Assembly: GCA_965222535.1 (NCBI GenBank)
Contig: OZ244957.1
Coordinates: 2,697,429-2,761,428, forward strand
DNA: 64,000 nt
From: G965222535 sp965222535
GTDB lineage: Bacteria > Pseudomonadota > Gammaproteobacteria > HK1
Reading direction: 5' to 3'
Position 1 is the stretch's first letter. Each line of letters opens with the position of its first letter. Shown in pieces: positions 1-7,412 of the stretch. A program made the translations under genes and the position numbers. Under the pieces are notes generated by a model. That model searched no databases and had not been told where the DNA came from. It saw nothing but the letters and a program-made list of their open reading frames with translations.

Positions 1-897
1 CTTGGCTGCACGGCGCAATACACGTTCCACATCGGCGTGGCTCATGCCGTTGAACAGACCGGCTATCCGTGCATCGTCGATTTCAAACTCGCGGCGCAAC
101 CCACGCAACTTGATAGCCAGAAGTCGCCGCAACTGATCGAGATTGGGATATGCAAAAATCAGCACCTCGTCAAACCGCCGCCATACGGCGGAATCCAGGA
201 TGCGTTCATGGTTAGTCGCAGCAACCAGAAGGCTTTTGCCTTCATAGGCATCCACCATCTGCAGCAAAGCGTTCACGACACGCTTCAACTCACCGTGATC
301 GGCCTGGTCTGCCCGTTCTTTAGCCAATGCGTCGAATTCATCAAACACCACCACCATGGGCATCGCGGAAATGAAATCGAATACTTGCCTCAGGTTTGCA
401 GCGGTTTCGCCCAGATACGATGAGATAACACTGTCAATGCGGACAACCGCCAGCGGTAGCCCTAATTCACAGGCCAGAACCTCAGATGTAAGCGTCTTGC
501 CACATCCAGGTGGGCCACAAAACAGCAGTTTATCCGCTGGGTAAAGGCCATGGCTCTTGAGTACCTCGGCACGATGGTGCTCTTGCAGAAGTTCATCCAT
601 CAGTGAACTGTTGGCATCCGAGAGGACGATATCCTCAAGACGCCTGATGGGTTCCTTGATTTGCAACAGCGGTAGATTGCGTTCCTTATCTTTTGGCAGA
701 TAGTCGTTATGCAAGGCATAGAGCTTAGTAGGATTGTTATTCCGACCGTAGAGGATCTTTTCAAGATCATCAGCCAGCAGATGATGATGCTTGGCGCGTT
801 CTTCCTGAATTACCTCCGCAGATACTTGCCGGAAAGCGTCATGGTTCCCTTCAGCGCCTGATTTAATCAACTGTCTTAGCAGCTTACCTGATGCCAT
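1..897 (-). CDS. AAA ATPase (partial, runs off the left edge)
   Basis: Reading the minus strand from the ATG at 897 gives 299 uninterrupted codons that continue past base 1. The protein has Walker A GPPGCGKT at residues 128-135, Walker B VVVFDEFD at 182-189, sensor-1 AATN at 226-229 and an arginine-finger region WRRFDE near 239-244, which together define a classical AAA ATPase. The first 120 residues are a charged helical domain. A GGGTG sequence lies a few bases upstream of the ATG. AAA proteins of this small stand-alone type are often encoded next to a subtilisin-like (S8) peptidase; any partner would lie to the left of this window, so that link is inference. The substrate is unknown. Confidence 0.9.
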   Translation of the reverse strand, partial: MASGKLLRQLIKSGAEGNHDAFRQVSAEVIQEERAKHHHLLADDLEKILYGRNNNPTKLYALHNDYLPKDKERNLPLLQIKEPIRRLEDIVLSDANSSLMDELLQEHHRAEVLKSHGLYPADKLLFCGPPGCGKTLTSEVLACELGLPLAVVRIDSVISSYLGETAANLRQVFDFISAMPMVVVFDEFDALAKERADQADHGELKRVVNALLQMVDAYEGKSLLVAATNHERILDSAVWRRFDEVLIFAYPNLDQLRRLLAIKLRGLRREFEIDDARIAGLFNGMSHADVERVLRRAAK

Positions 898-1196
898 AAT
901 GCACCCTTTATTGTCAATGTGTGTTGCGCGTCATGGGTGCCTTGAACCTCACTGACGGGATGGGCGGTAGGACTAAAGGACAGAATGAACTGTCCCATGA
1001 TTTACCAAGTTATATCAAAGCATTGCGTTATAAAGTTCGCGTTCATTATGAAGTCTGGGATGAAACAATAAGCCCTTCTGGGTGACCCCTCTGGGTGTTG
1101 GCATGCTGGTGCAGCTTGCTGCCATTTTCCCACCGCTGCTATCCCATACCCTCATGCTTTGCGCTGACGTAAAACATCCCCTGCGCCGCGCTATTC
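898..1196. other. Intergenic, no supported gene
   Basis: Spacer between the divergently arranged upstream part of the AAA gene and the 3' end of ppc. No convincing coding frame was seen. Bases about 943-970 (GAACCTC...GACGGGATGGG) faintly resemble the G-rich end of the intergenic element family found elsewhere in the window, but the copy is too decayed to call. Confidence 0.5.
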
Positions 1197-3947
1197 TCAA
1201 CCAGTGCTTTGGATCCCATTGGCGATGCCACGCACAGTGGCCATCAGCACCTTGAACAATGCTTTATCTTGGCGATCACTGGCGCGCCAGCGCGCTAGGC
1301 AGTCAATCTGAATCAGGCTAATCGGATCGACGTACGGGTTCCGCAGGCGAATGCTGTGCTGTATCACTGGCTGACGATCGAGCAATTCATCCACATCCTG
1401 TATGTTGCAGATCAACTCCCGGGTATGTTCAAACTCGCGCACCAAGCGCTGATAGATGGCCTCCCCGCCCTCTCCCGCCAGCGCGCTATATTGCGCGGCA
1501 ATCCATAGATCGCTGGTTGCCAGCACGACCTCAGTATCCTCCACTAGGTTGCGCAGGAATATCCACCTGGCGGAAATTTCACGCACGCCGGCAACGCCGA
1601 AGCGATCAATCAACTGCTGCAAACCGTTGCCGACCGCGTACCAGCCAGGGAGGTTCAGACGGCTTTGCATCCACGCAAAAACCCAAGGGATCGCACGCAG
1701 GTTAGCAACGCCAATGTGCGAGCGTCGCGCCGGTGGGCGCGAACCGATACGCATCCTTTCGATCACATCGATCGGAGTCGCCAAGCGAAAATATGGGATG
1801 AAACCGTCGGTGTGTTCGATCAACTGCCGGTAAGCGTCGCGGCTGGCGCTCGCCATCGCCTGCGCCGCCTGCGACCATAACGTCATATCGGCATCTTGTG
1901 GGTGCTCGATAATAGCGCGTTCAAACATCGCCCCAGTGGCCATTTCGATGGTGCGCACAGCGATCTCGCCAATACCATATTTGCGCGCAATCGTCTCCCC
2001 TTGCTCGGTGACCCGCAAGCGCCCTTGCAGCCCCCCCCGCGGTTCAGCGAGGATGCCGCTGCGCGGTTTGCTACCGCCGCGGCTAATGGTGCCGCCACGA
2101 CCATGAAACAGCGTCGGCAGTATGGGGCCTTGCGGGTGTTGTTGCATCACCCGCGCCAGTTCAGTCTGAGCGGTATATAAGGCCCACCGCGAAGCGGCGA
2201 GGCCGGCGTCTTTATTGCTGTCGGAATAACCGAGCATAATCACCTGCGAATCGCCGCGGGCGCGCAGGTGAGCGCGATATAGTGGTTCATCAAGTAAGCA
2301 CTGCAACATGTTCGCGGCACCGTCAAGATCTTCAACTGTCTCAAACAACGGCGCGATATCCAGTGGCAGTGGTTGATCAGCGGGCGCAAGATCAGCCAGT
2401 CGAGCCAACCACAGCACCATCAGCACATCATCCACAGCATGCGCCATGCTGATGATATAAGGTCCTATCGCCTCAGGACCATAACGCTGGCGCGCGTCGG
2501 CGATCGATTGCAACGTCTGCAGACAGCGTTCAAGTGCACCGCCGCGGCGCGGCGGCTGCGCCAACGGTTGACCCGAATTGAGCGCGTCGCGCAGCAACGA
2601 CAGCCGCTGCGTTGGCACCAAAGAGGAGAAATCCTCGCGCCCCAGGGCCTCTGCTACGGCTTCGCAATGGATCGCGCTATCCTGGCGTATATCCAAGGTT
2701 GCCATATGAAAGCCGAATACTTCGACGCGGCGCAGCAGCGCGCTCACGCTGTTGCTGCCGATGCCATGCTGGTAGCGCATCGAATCGCGCATCGTGCGCA
2801 GATCCGCTTCAAGCTCACCCGCATTGTCATACCCCCCCGCGCCAGCCGTCAGCGTAGCCGCAAGGCGCCGCTCTATCAGTGCTGAAAATACCCGATAGGG
2901 CATGTTGTGGTAGCGTTTGGCCACCACCTCGCCCGGCAGCGTCTGGATCCCCAGTTGCTGCTGAGCGTTGGCTATCCCCTCAGTCAGTGCTGGATCGACA
3001 GAGAACAGGGCACCCGATTGGCTGAGCCGCTCAAACAATTGGTTGAGCTCTTTGCGGTAGCACTGGATGATCAGTTGCCGATGGTGTGCCAACGTGGTGA
3101 GAATGGTAGTGGCGTCAACATTGGGGTTGCCATCCATGTCACCACCGACCCAAGTGGCAAAGCGCAACAATCGAGACGGGATAGGCAGATTAATGTCAGC
3201 GCCATAAACGGTGCTGATTGCGGCTTGTAAATGAGTGTAGATGCTTGGCAGGATCGGATAGATCACCTGCGACAAAAAGAACGACTCATGCTCAACTTCG
3301 TTGAACACGCTGGGTTGCGCAAAATCCTCGTCGGTGTACCATGCGATGCCAATTTCCTCCTCGATCGTATCCAACAGCGCTTGTTGCTCTGCCGGGGTCA
3401 TGATCGAGGCATTTGAGTATTGCAATAAGGCGCGCGTAATCCGCTGCTCAAGAATCAACAACGTGCGGCGTTTGGCCTCCGTGGGATGCGCTGTCAACAC
3501 CGGCGTGAACTGTGTTTTATCAATCATCGCCGCCACGTCTTCGATGCTGATCGCCGCCTTGCAAAGGGCATGCAAAACAGCATTGTAGCTCCCCGGCTGA
3601 TCCTGCCCACGCTTGTCATACAACCGCCGCCGGCGTACGCGGTGGACACATTCAGCAATGTTAATAAGGCCGAAATAAGCCGAGAACGCCCGCGCGATCT
3701 CACACCCATTGTGCGGCTCCAAAGCACTTAGCTGCTGTTGCAGAGAGCGGCCCGCATGTGAGTCACCGGCATGGCGTTGGCGCGATGTGGTGCGCGCTCT
3801 TTCCACTTGATTGAACACGGTGTCGCCGGCAAAACGGCGGATCAGGTTTCCAAGGGTGTTTCCCAGCAGATTGACATCACCCTTGAGTTGGGGATCTGCG
3901 TCGTGCATTTTCTCTTGCAGTTGCATCTTCTGTTCAGTCAATGTCAT
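1197..3947 (-). CDS. ppc: Phosphoenolpyruvate carboxylase
   Basis: 916 residues, close to the 880-930 usual for bacterial Ppc. The enzyme carboxylates phosphoenolpyruvate to oxaloacetate, an anaplerotic reaction in the cytoplasm. The catalytic-histidine motif LTAHPTE is at residues 151-157 (His154). The glycine-rich FHGRGGTISRGG and the MLGYSDSNKDAG motif are both present, and the C-terminus ends in the typical ...GIQSTG. The N-terminus lines up with the family start, so the ATG at 3947 is accepted. The gene is monocistronic: a 425-bp spacer separates it from the upstream transporter gene and holds a copy of the intergenic element oriented towards ppc. Confidence 0.97.
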   Translation of the reverse strand: MTLTEQKMQLQEKMHDADPQLKGDVNLLGNTLGNLIRRFAGDTVFNQVERARTTSRQRHAGDSHAGRSLQQQLSALEPHNGCEIARAFSAYFGLINIAECVHRVRRRRLYDKRGQDQPGSYNAVLHALCKAAISIEDVAAMIDKTQFTPVLTAHPTEAKRRTLLILEQRITRALLQYSNASIMTPAEQQALLDTIEEEIGIAWYTDEDFAQPSVFNEVEHESFFLSQVIYPILPSIYTHLQAAISTVYGADINLPIPSRLLRFATWVGGDMDGNPNVDATTILTTLAHHRQLIIQCYRKELNQLFERLSQSGALFSVDPALTEGIANAQQQLGIQTLPGEVVAKRYHNMPYRVFSALIERRLAATLTAGAGGYDNAGELEADLRTMRDSMRYQHGIGSNSVSALLRRVEVFGFHMATLDIRQDSAIHCEAVAEALGREDFSSLVPTQRLSLLRDALNSGQPLAQPPRRGGALERCLQTLQSIADARQRYGPEAIGPYIISMAHAVDDVLMVLWLARLADLAPADQPLPLDIAPLFETVEDLDGAANMLQCLLDEPLYRAHLRARGDSQVIMLGYSDSNKDAGLAASRWALYTAQTELARVMQQHPQGPILPTLFHGRGGTISRGGSKPRSGILAEPRGGLQGRLRVTEQGETIARKYGIGEIAVRTIEMATGAMFERAIIEHPQDADMTLWSQAAQAMASASRDAYRQLIEHTDGFIPYFRLATPIDVIERMRIGSRPPARRSHIGVANLRAIPWVFAWMQSRLNLPGWYAVGNGLQQLIDRFGVAGVREISARWIFLRNLVEDTEVVLATSDLWIAAQYSALAGEGGEAIYQRLVREFEHTRELICNIQDVDELLDRQPVIQHSIRLRNPYVDPISLIQIDCLARWRASDRQDKALFKVLMATVRGIANGIQSTG

Positions 3948-4140
3948 TGTGATACGGGCATTGGGGGGATAAGTCGATTTAGGAGTGGCTGGAGAGCGCT
4001 ACGAAACCCCTCTTCGCGAGGATATCGAAGCACCATTGAGGCGTGTTTATTAGAGAAATGGCATATACATAATACAGGTGCTTTCGAGAGGTCTGCGAGG
4101 CCATTCGCCGACTAAGGGTGTACCAGCGCAATGTACTGTA

Positions 4141-4254
4141 GGGAACCTCGAATAACCTCAGTGGGATGGGGGTTTGGGGGAAGGGACATGCTCTCCTGTA
4201 ACGTAAGCCGTTGATTTATAATCATTCCTCCAATAGACAAGCCCCGCAGGGTGT
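4141..4254 (+). repeat. Intergenic element copy 1 (family A, hairpin end lost)
   Basis: Starts GGGAACCTCGAATAACC, then GGGATGGGGG, TTTGGGGGAAGGG, the conserved core CGTAAGCCGTTGATTTATAA and CCAATAGACAAGCCCCGCAGG. The terminal hairpin seen in other copies is missing; the similarity ends at the CAGGGT near 4254. It lies between ppc and the upstream exporter gene, with its GGAACCTC end facing the ppc start. Confidence 0.85.
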
Positions 4255-4372
4255 TACTGCTGATGGCATTGCGGGCAACCCGACCTTTGCCCCGCGCCGG
4301 GCGTATTGGCTACTTACGCCTGCTGCCGAACCGCCAAGCGCCTTGGTCGTCTAGCTGCCAATAAATACGTGT

Positions 4373-4690
4373 TCAGGCATGGTGATGCAATCCGATCACG
4401 CCGATCACGATCAGCGCGATGAACATCAGCTTCATCGGCGTTACCACTTCTCCAAGAAACAGGAAACCCAGCAGCGCTATCAGAGCAATGCCGACACCGG
4501 ACCAGATCGCATAGACGATGCTCATATCGATGGTCTTCATCGACAGATTAACCATCACCAAGGCGATGATGAAAAAAACAACGCACAGGATACTCGGGAT
4601 GAGCTTGGTGAAACCATAGGAGAGCTTCATGCTCAGCGTCCCGACAACCTCAACCACGATCCCAATCCCGAGATAAACCCATCCATTCAT
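4373..4690 (-). CDS. Small multidrug resistance (SMR) exporter, EmrE-like
   Basis: 105 residues with four hydrophobic segments. Starting at the ATG at 4690, the sequence aligns position by position with EmrE-type proteins: MNGWVYLGIG start, essential glutamate Glu14, and the AIWSGVG motif with Trp63. SMR proteins work as dual-topology dimers in the inner membrane and export cationic compounds or guanidinium in exchange for protons. An upstream in-frame ATG (4711) would add seven residues that the family lacks. The gene is 37 bp downstream of the dehydrogenase gene on the same strand and is probably cotranscribed with it. The substrate is unknown. Confidence 0.9.
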   Translation of the reverse strand: MNGWVYLGIGIVVEVVGTLSMKLSYGFTKLIPSILCVVFFIIALVMVNLSMKTIDMSIVYAIWSGVGIALIALLGFLFLGEVVTPMKLMFIALIVIGVIGLHHHA

Positions 4691-4727
4691 TCGCTTCGCC
4701 CACCCATGCACTCATGCGTCCATGCCA

Positions 4728-5504
4728 TCATTCAGGCATTCGCGGACACAGGGTTTCGGTGTTGCCATCGACGCCGATAATCTGCCCTGAAATATGCTGT
4801 CCATAATGCGACGCAAGGAACACGATCAAGTGCGCAATTTCGCTTGCTTCAACGAAACATCGCATTGAGGTGCTGATAGCATAAAGTTCCCTGACTGTTG
4901 CGTGGCTGAGATTTTCCGCCGCCGCATGGGCGGCAACCACCTGTTGCATCCGCTCACCGTTGACGTTGCCCGGTACAATCCCGTTAACGCGGATATTGTA
5001 ACGCCCCAACTCCATTGCCAAGGTCTTCGTCAACCCGACAGCGCCCCACTTGGCTGCGGCATAAGGGCTGCGATTAGGGAAGCCGAGGACGCCAGCCGCC
5101 GAGATCAGATTGATCAACACCCCGTGGCGTTGGCGTTTGAACACTGGTACCGCTTGGCGGCTGAAATAAAACTGGGAATTCAGGCAGACGTTGATGGTGT
5201 GCACCCAATCGGCTATCGCGATCGCCTCAATTGGCGCGGTGGGGCCTGCGATACCCGCATTGTTAATCAGAATATCGAGTCCCTCGATCAGCACCTGCTG
5301 CATCACCGCAGCCACCGCCGATGGTTCACCTACATCGCAGTGAAAGCAGTGGATGTCAGCGGGTAGCTGCGCTAATGCCTCTTGATCAATATCGGCGGTG
5401 AATACCGTGGCACCAGCGGTGCGCAGCGCTAGGCAGGTAGCGCGACCGATGCCAACTGCGCCGGCGCTGACGAACGCGCGTTTGCCGTCTAATCTGAGTT
5501 CCAT
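4728..5504 (-). CDS. Short-chain dehydrogenase/reductase (SDR)
   Basis: 258 residues from the ATG at 5504. It shows a Rossmann cofactor motif AGAVGIG (residues 14-20), NNAG at 81-84, the catalytic serine in ISAAG (Ser135) and the YAAAK pair (Tyr148, Lys152). These are the full set of classical SDR active-site residues, so it should be an active NAD(P)-dependent alcohol or sugar oxidoreductase; the substrate cannot be told. The open frame continues upstream to 5591, but that 29-residue extension runs into a repeat hairpin (5570-5612) and lacks family similarity, so the shorter start is chosen. Probably cotranscribed with the SMR exporter. Confidence 0.92.
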   Translation of the reverse strand: MELRLDGKRAFVSAGAVGIGRATCLALRTAGATVFTADIDQEALAQLPADIHCFHCDVGEPSAVAAVMQQVLIEGLDILINNAGIAGPTAPIEAIAIADWVHTINVCLNSQFYFSRQAVPVFKRQRHGVLINLISAAGVLGFPNRSPYAAAKWGAVGLTKTLAMELGRYNIRVNGIVPGNVNGERMQQVVAAHAAAENLSHATVRELYAISTSMRCFVEASEIAHLIVFLASHYGQHISGQIIGVDGNTETLCPRMPE

Positions 5505-5569
5505 TGCTGCCCTTAATGATCGCTGGTGGTGGTGCGGCGGCGGCTGGCTGCTGTGCCGCGTTAGTTTAT

Positions 5570-5612
5570 GGGTGCCTCGAAAAGCTGGCAAAGCTGTTTT
5601 TTCGGGGCACCC
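5570..5612 (+). repeat. Isolated hairpin module of the intergenic element
   Basis: Imperfect inverted repeat with arms GGGTGCCTCGAAAAGC and a TTTTTTCGGGGCACCC counterpart. It matches the terminal hairpin of the family A element without the rest of it. It lies 66 bp upstream of the SDR start. Confidence 0.8.
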
Positions 5613-5848
5613 TTATAAAGAAGCCCTGAAGCGTGCGATTGTCGCGCTGGGTGTTTGAGCAGACGCACTTAGACGCGTGCAGGCGTTTGGCGACTTTAAC
5701 CGTCTTTGCACCCAAGCGTCTTTATTTGGGGCGCGTGCTCGGATGATGCTTCGCCAACCACTACGCAACGCTGCTATTATAACGAATATCTGCTGCCCGT
5801 ACTTGAGCCAATCGACCCACCTCAGCACCGCCCTTGGGTGTTTCATGA

Positions 5849-5997
5849 GGGAACCTCGAAAAACCCAACGGGACGGCGGTTTGGGGGAAGGGGTATGCTC
5901 ATCTGTGTCGTAAGCCGTTGATTTATAACCCTTCCCCAATAGACAAACCCCACAGGGTACCTCGAAAAGCTAGCCGATCTGGTTTTTCGAGGTACCC
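5849..5997 (+). repeat. Intergenic element copy 2 (family A, complete)
   Basis: Complete 149-bp copy. It has the GGGAACCTCGAAAAACCC left end, the G-tract TTTGGGGGAAGGGG, the core CGTAAGCCGTTGATTTATAA, the matching C-tract CCCTTCCCCAATAG, and the terminal hairpin from GGGTACCTCGAAAAGC to GGTTTTTCGAGGTACCC. The GGAACCTC end points to the SDR gene. Confidence 0.93.
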
Positions 5998-6251
5998 ATG
6001 ATTGAATTTGTCACCGATTAGCGGATAATGGCACCCGATGCAGTGCTAGGCGGACCTACATGTTATTATTTCGACAAGCTGGACGCCAAACTCACAACAT
6101 GCAAATCCTAAGGGTCAGCGCAGCGTTACTTCTTGCGTTTCCGTGCGTTGCCTTGGAATGTTGCGTATCTAGAGTACTATTTTCGTAACAACCGATACCC
6201 ATGTTCGGTATTGTCGCTTTTGCACTATGGTTAACCAAGAGGATCACAATC

Positions 6252-7217
6252 ATGAGAAAATTGTTGCTTACCGGTGTTAGCGTCGTCGCGCTTGCCGCAG
6301 CCAGTATCAGCACTGGCTTTGCGGCGCAGCAGTTCATTTCGATTGGCACCGGTGGTGTGACGGGGGTTTACTACCCCACTGGCGGGGCTATTTGCCGTTT
6401 AGTCAACAAAAACCGTAAGACCCACGGGATCCGTTGCTCAGCTGAATCGACGGGTGGCTCGATCTACAATATCAACACCATCCGCACGGGTGAGTTGGAA
6501 TTTGGAGTGGCTCAGTCGGACTGGCAATACCACGCTTACCATGGCACTTCAAAGTTTGCTGATCAAGGCAAGTTCAGCAAACTACGTGCGGTGTTCTCAG
6601 TGCACCCAGAGCCAGTAACGGTGATCGCAAGAGGTGACTCGGGGATCTACCATATCCTTGATTTGAAGGGCAAGCGCGTTAATATCGGCAATCCTGGATC
6701 CGGTACGCGCGGCACTTGGGAAGTGATTGAAGAAGCACTCGGCTGGCAGCGCAGCGATCTGAAGCTCGCGGCGGAAATGAAATCGGCCGAAACCGGTCAA
6801 GCCGTGTGCGATGGCAAAATTGACGCGTACTTCTGGCTGGTGGGGCACCCTTCAGCACTGACGCAGGAATCGCTGGCTACCTGCGACGCCCACTTGGTCA
6901 ATGTCACCGGCCGCACGATCGACAAACTAATTGCCGATAACTCTTATTATCGCAGCGCCACAATTCCTGCCGGTATGTACAACAACCCCTCCGATATCCA
7001 AACCTTCGGGGTTGGCGCAACGTTTGTAACCAGCGCTGAGGTGCCCGACCATGTCGTGTACACAGTGGTCAAAGCGGTGTTCGATAACTTCGCCGGTTTC
7101 AAGAAGCTCCATCCAGCGTTTGCCAACCTAGTCGAAAAGCAGATGATCAGCGATTCGCTGTCAGCACCGCTGCACCGAGGTGCCATCAAGTACTACAAAG
7201 AGCGCGGTTGGATGTAA
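6252..7217 (+). CDS. TRAP transporter solute-binding protein, TAXI family
   Basis: 321 residues. An N-terminal signal peptide (MRKLLLTGVS then a hydrophobic stretch ending GFA-AQQ) sends it to the periplasm. The mature start FISIGTGGVTGVYYPTGGAI and the STGGS segment are hallmarks of TAXI receptors. An AAGAGGA Shine-Dalgarno lies about eight bases before the ATG at 6252, which decides against the longer frame from 6201. It should deliver an organic anion to the fused permease encoded just downstream; the ligand is unknown (some TAXI proteins bind glutamate or 2-oxoglutarate-like acids). Confidence 0.94.
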   Translation: MRKLLLTGVSVVALAAASISTGFAAQQFISIGTGGVTGVYYPTGGAICRLVNKNRKTHGIRCSAESTGGSIYNINTIRTGELEFGVAQSDWQYHAYHGTSKFADQGKFSKLRAVFSVHPEPVTVIARGDSGIYHILDLKGKRVNIGNPGSGTRGTWEVIEEALGWQRSDLKLAAEMKSAETGQAVCDGKIDAYFWLVGHPSALTQESLATCDAHLVNVTGRTIDKLIADNSYYRSATIPAGMYNNPSDIQTFGVGATFVTSAEVPDHVVYTVVKAVFDNFAGFKKLHPAFANLVEKQMISDSLSAPLHRGAIKYYKERGWM

Positions 7218-7236
7218 GTAACGCTCAGCAACTGAA

Positions 7237-7264
7237 CGGGTGGGCGCTGATCAGCGCCCACCCG
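7237..7264 (+). promoter_or_regulatory. Perfect 28-bp palindrome between binding protein and permease
   Basis: CGGGTGGGCGCTGA followed by its exact reverse complement, 20 bp after the TAXI stop codon. There is no T-tract after it, so it is not a classical terminator. A hairpin here could stabilise the binding-protein transcript or lower read-through into the permease, which is common in binding-protein-dependent systems (inference). Confidence 0.7.
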
Positions 7265-7412
7265 CAAGGACCGTCTGGCATTTCTTTGAGTGCGCTGCGG
7301 TGACTTTCCCAAACTTCACTGAGGCACCTCTCTTACCCTTGGAACAATCAAGAGCATTGATCGCGGCTATGGGGTTGTCGACGAGGCGCTCCTTTCAAAA
7401 TATTTAAGAAAA

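Larger units (their letters stand above)
5505..6251. other. Divergent intergenic region holding two repeat pieces
   Basis: About 750 bp between the divergent SDR gene and the TAXI binding-protein gene. It contains an isolated element hairpin (5570-5612) and a complete family A copy (5849-5997). The remaining sequence (5613-5848, 5998-6235) has open frames but no recognisable protein; the frames overlap the repeats and are not supported. Confidence 0.6.

Noticed and set aside
1456..3731. Many plus-strand frames across ppc
   Set aside because: They are antisense shadows of a GC-rich coding gene with no recognisable protein features.
5613..5939. A 108-codon minus-strand frame between SDR and the TAXI receptor
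   Set aside because: It overlaps an intergenic element and has no family resemblance or ribosome-binding site.
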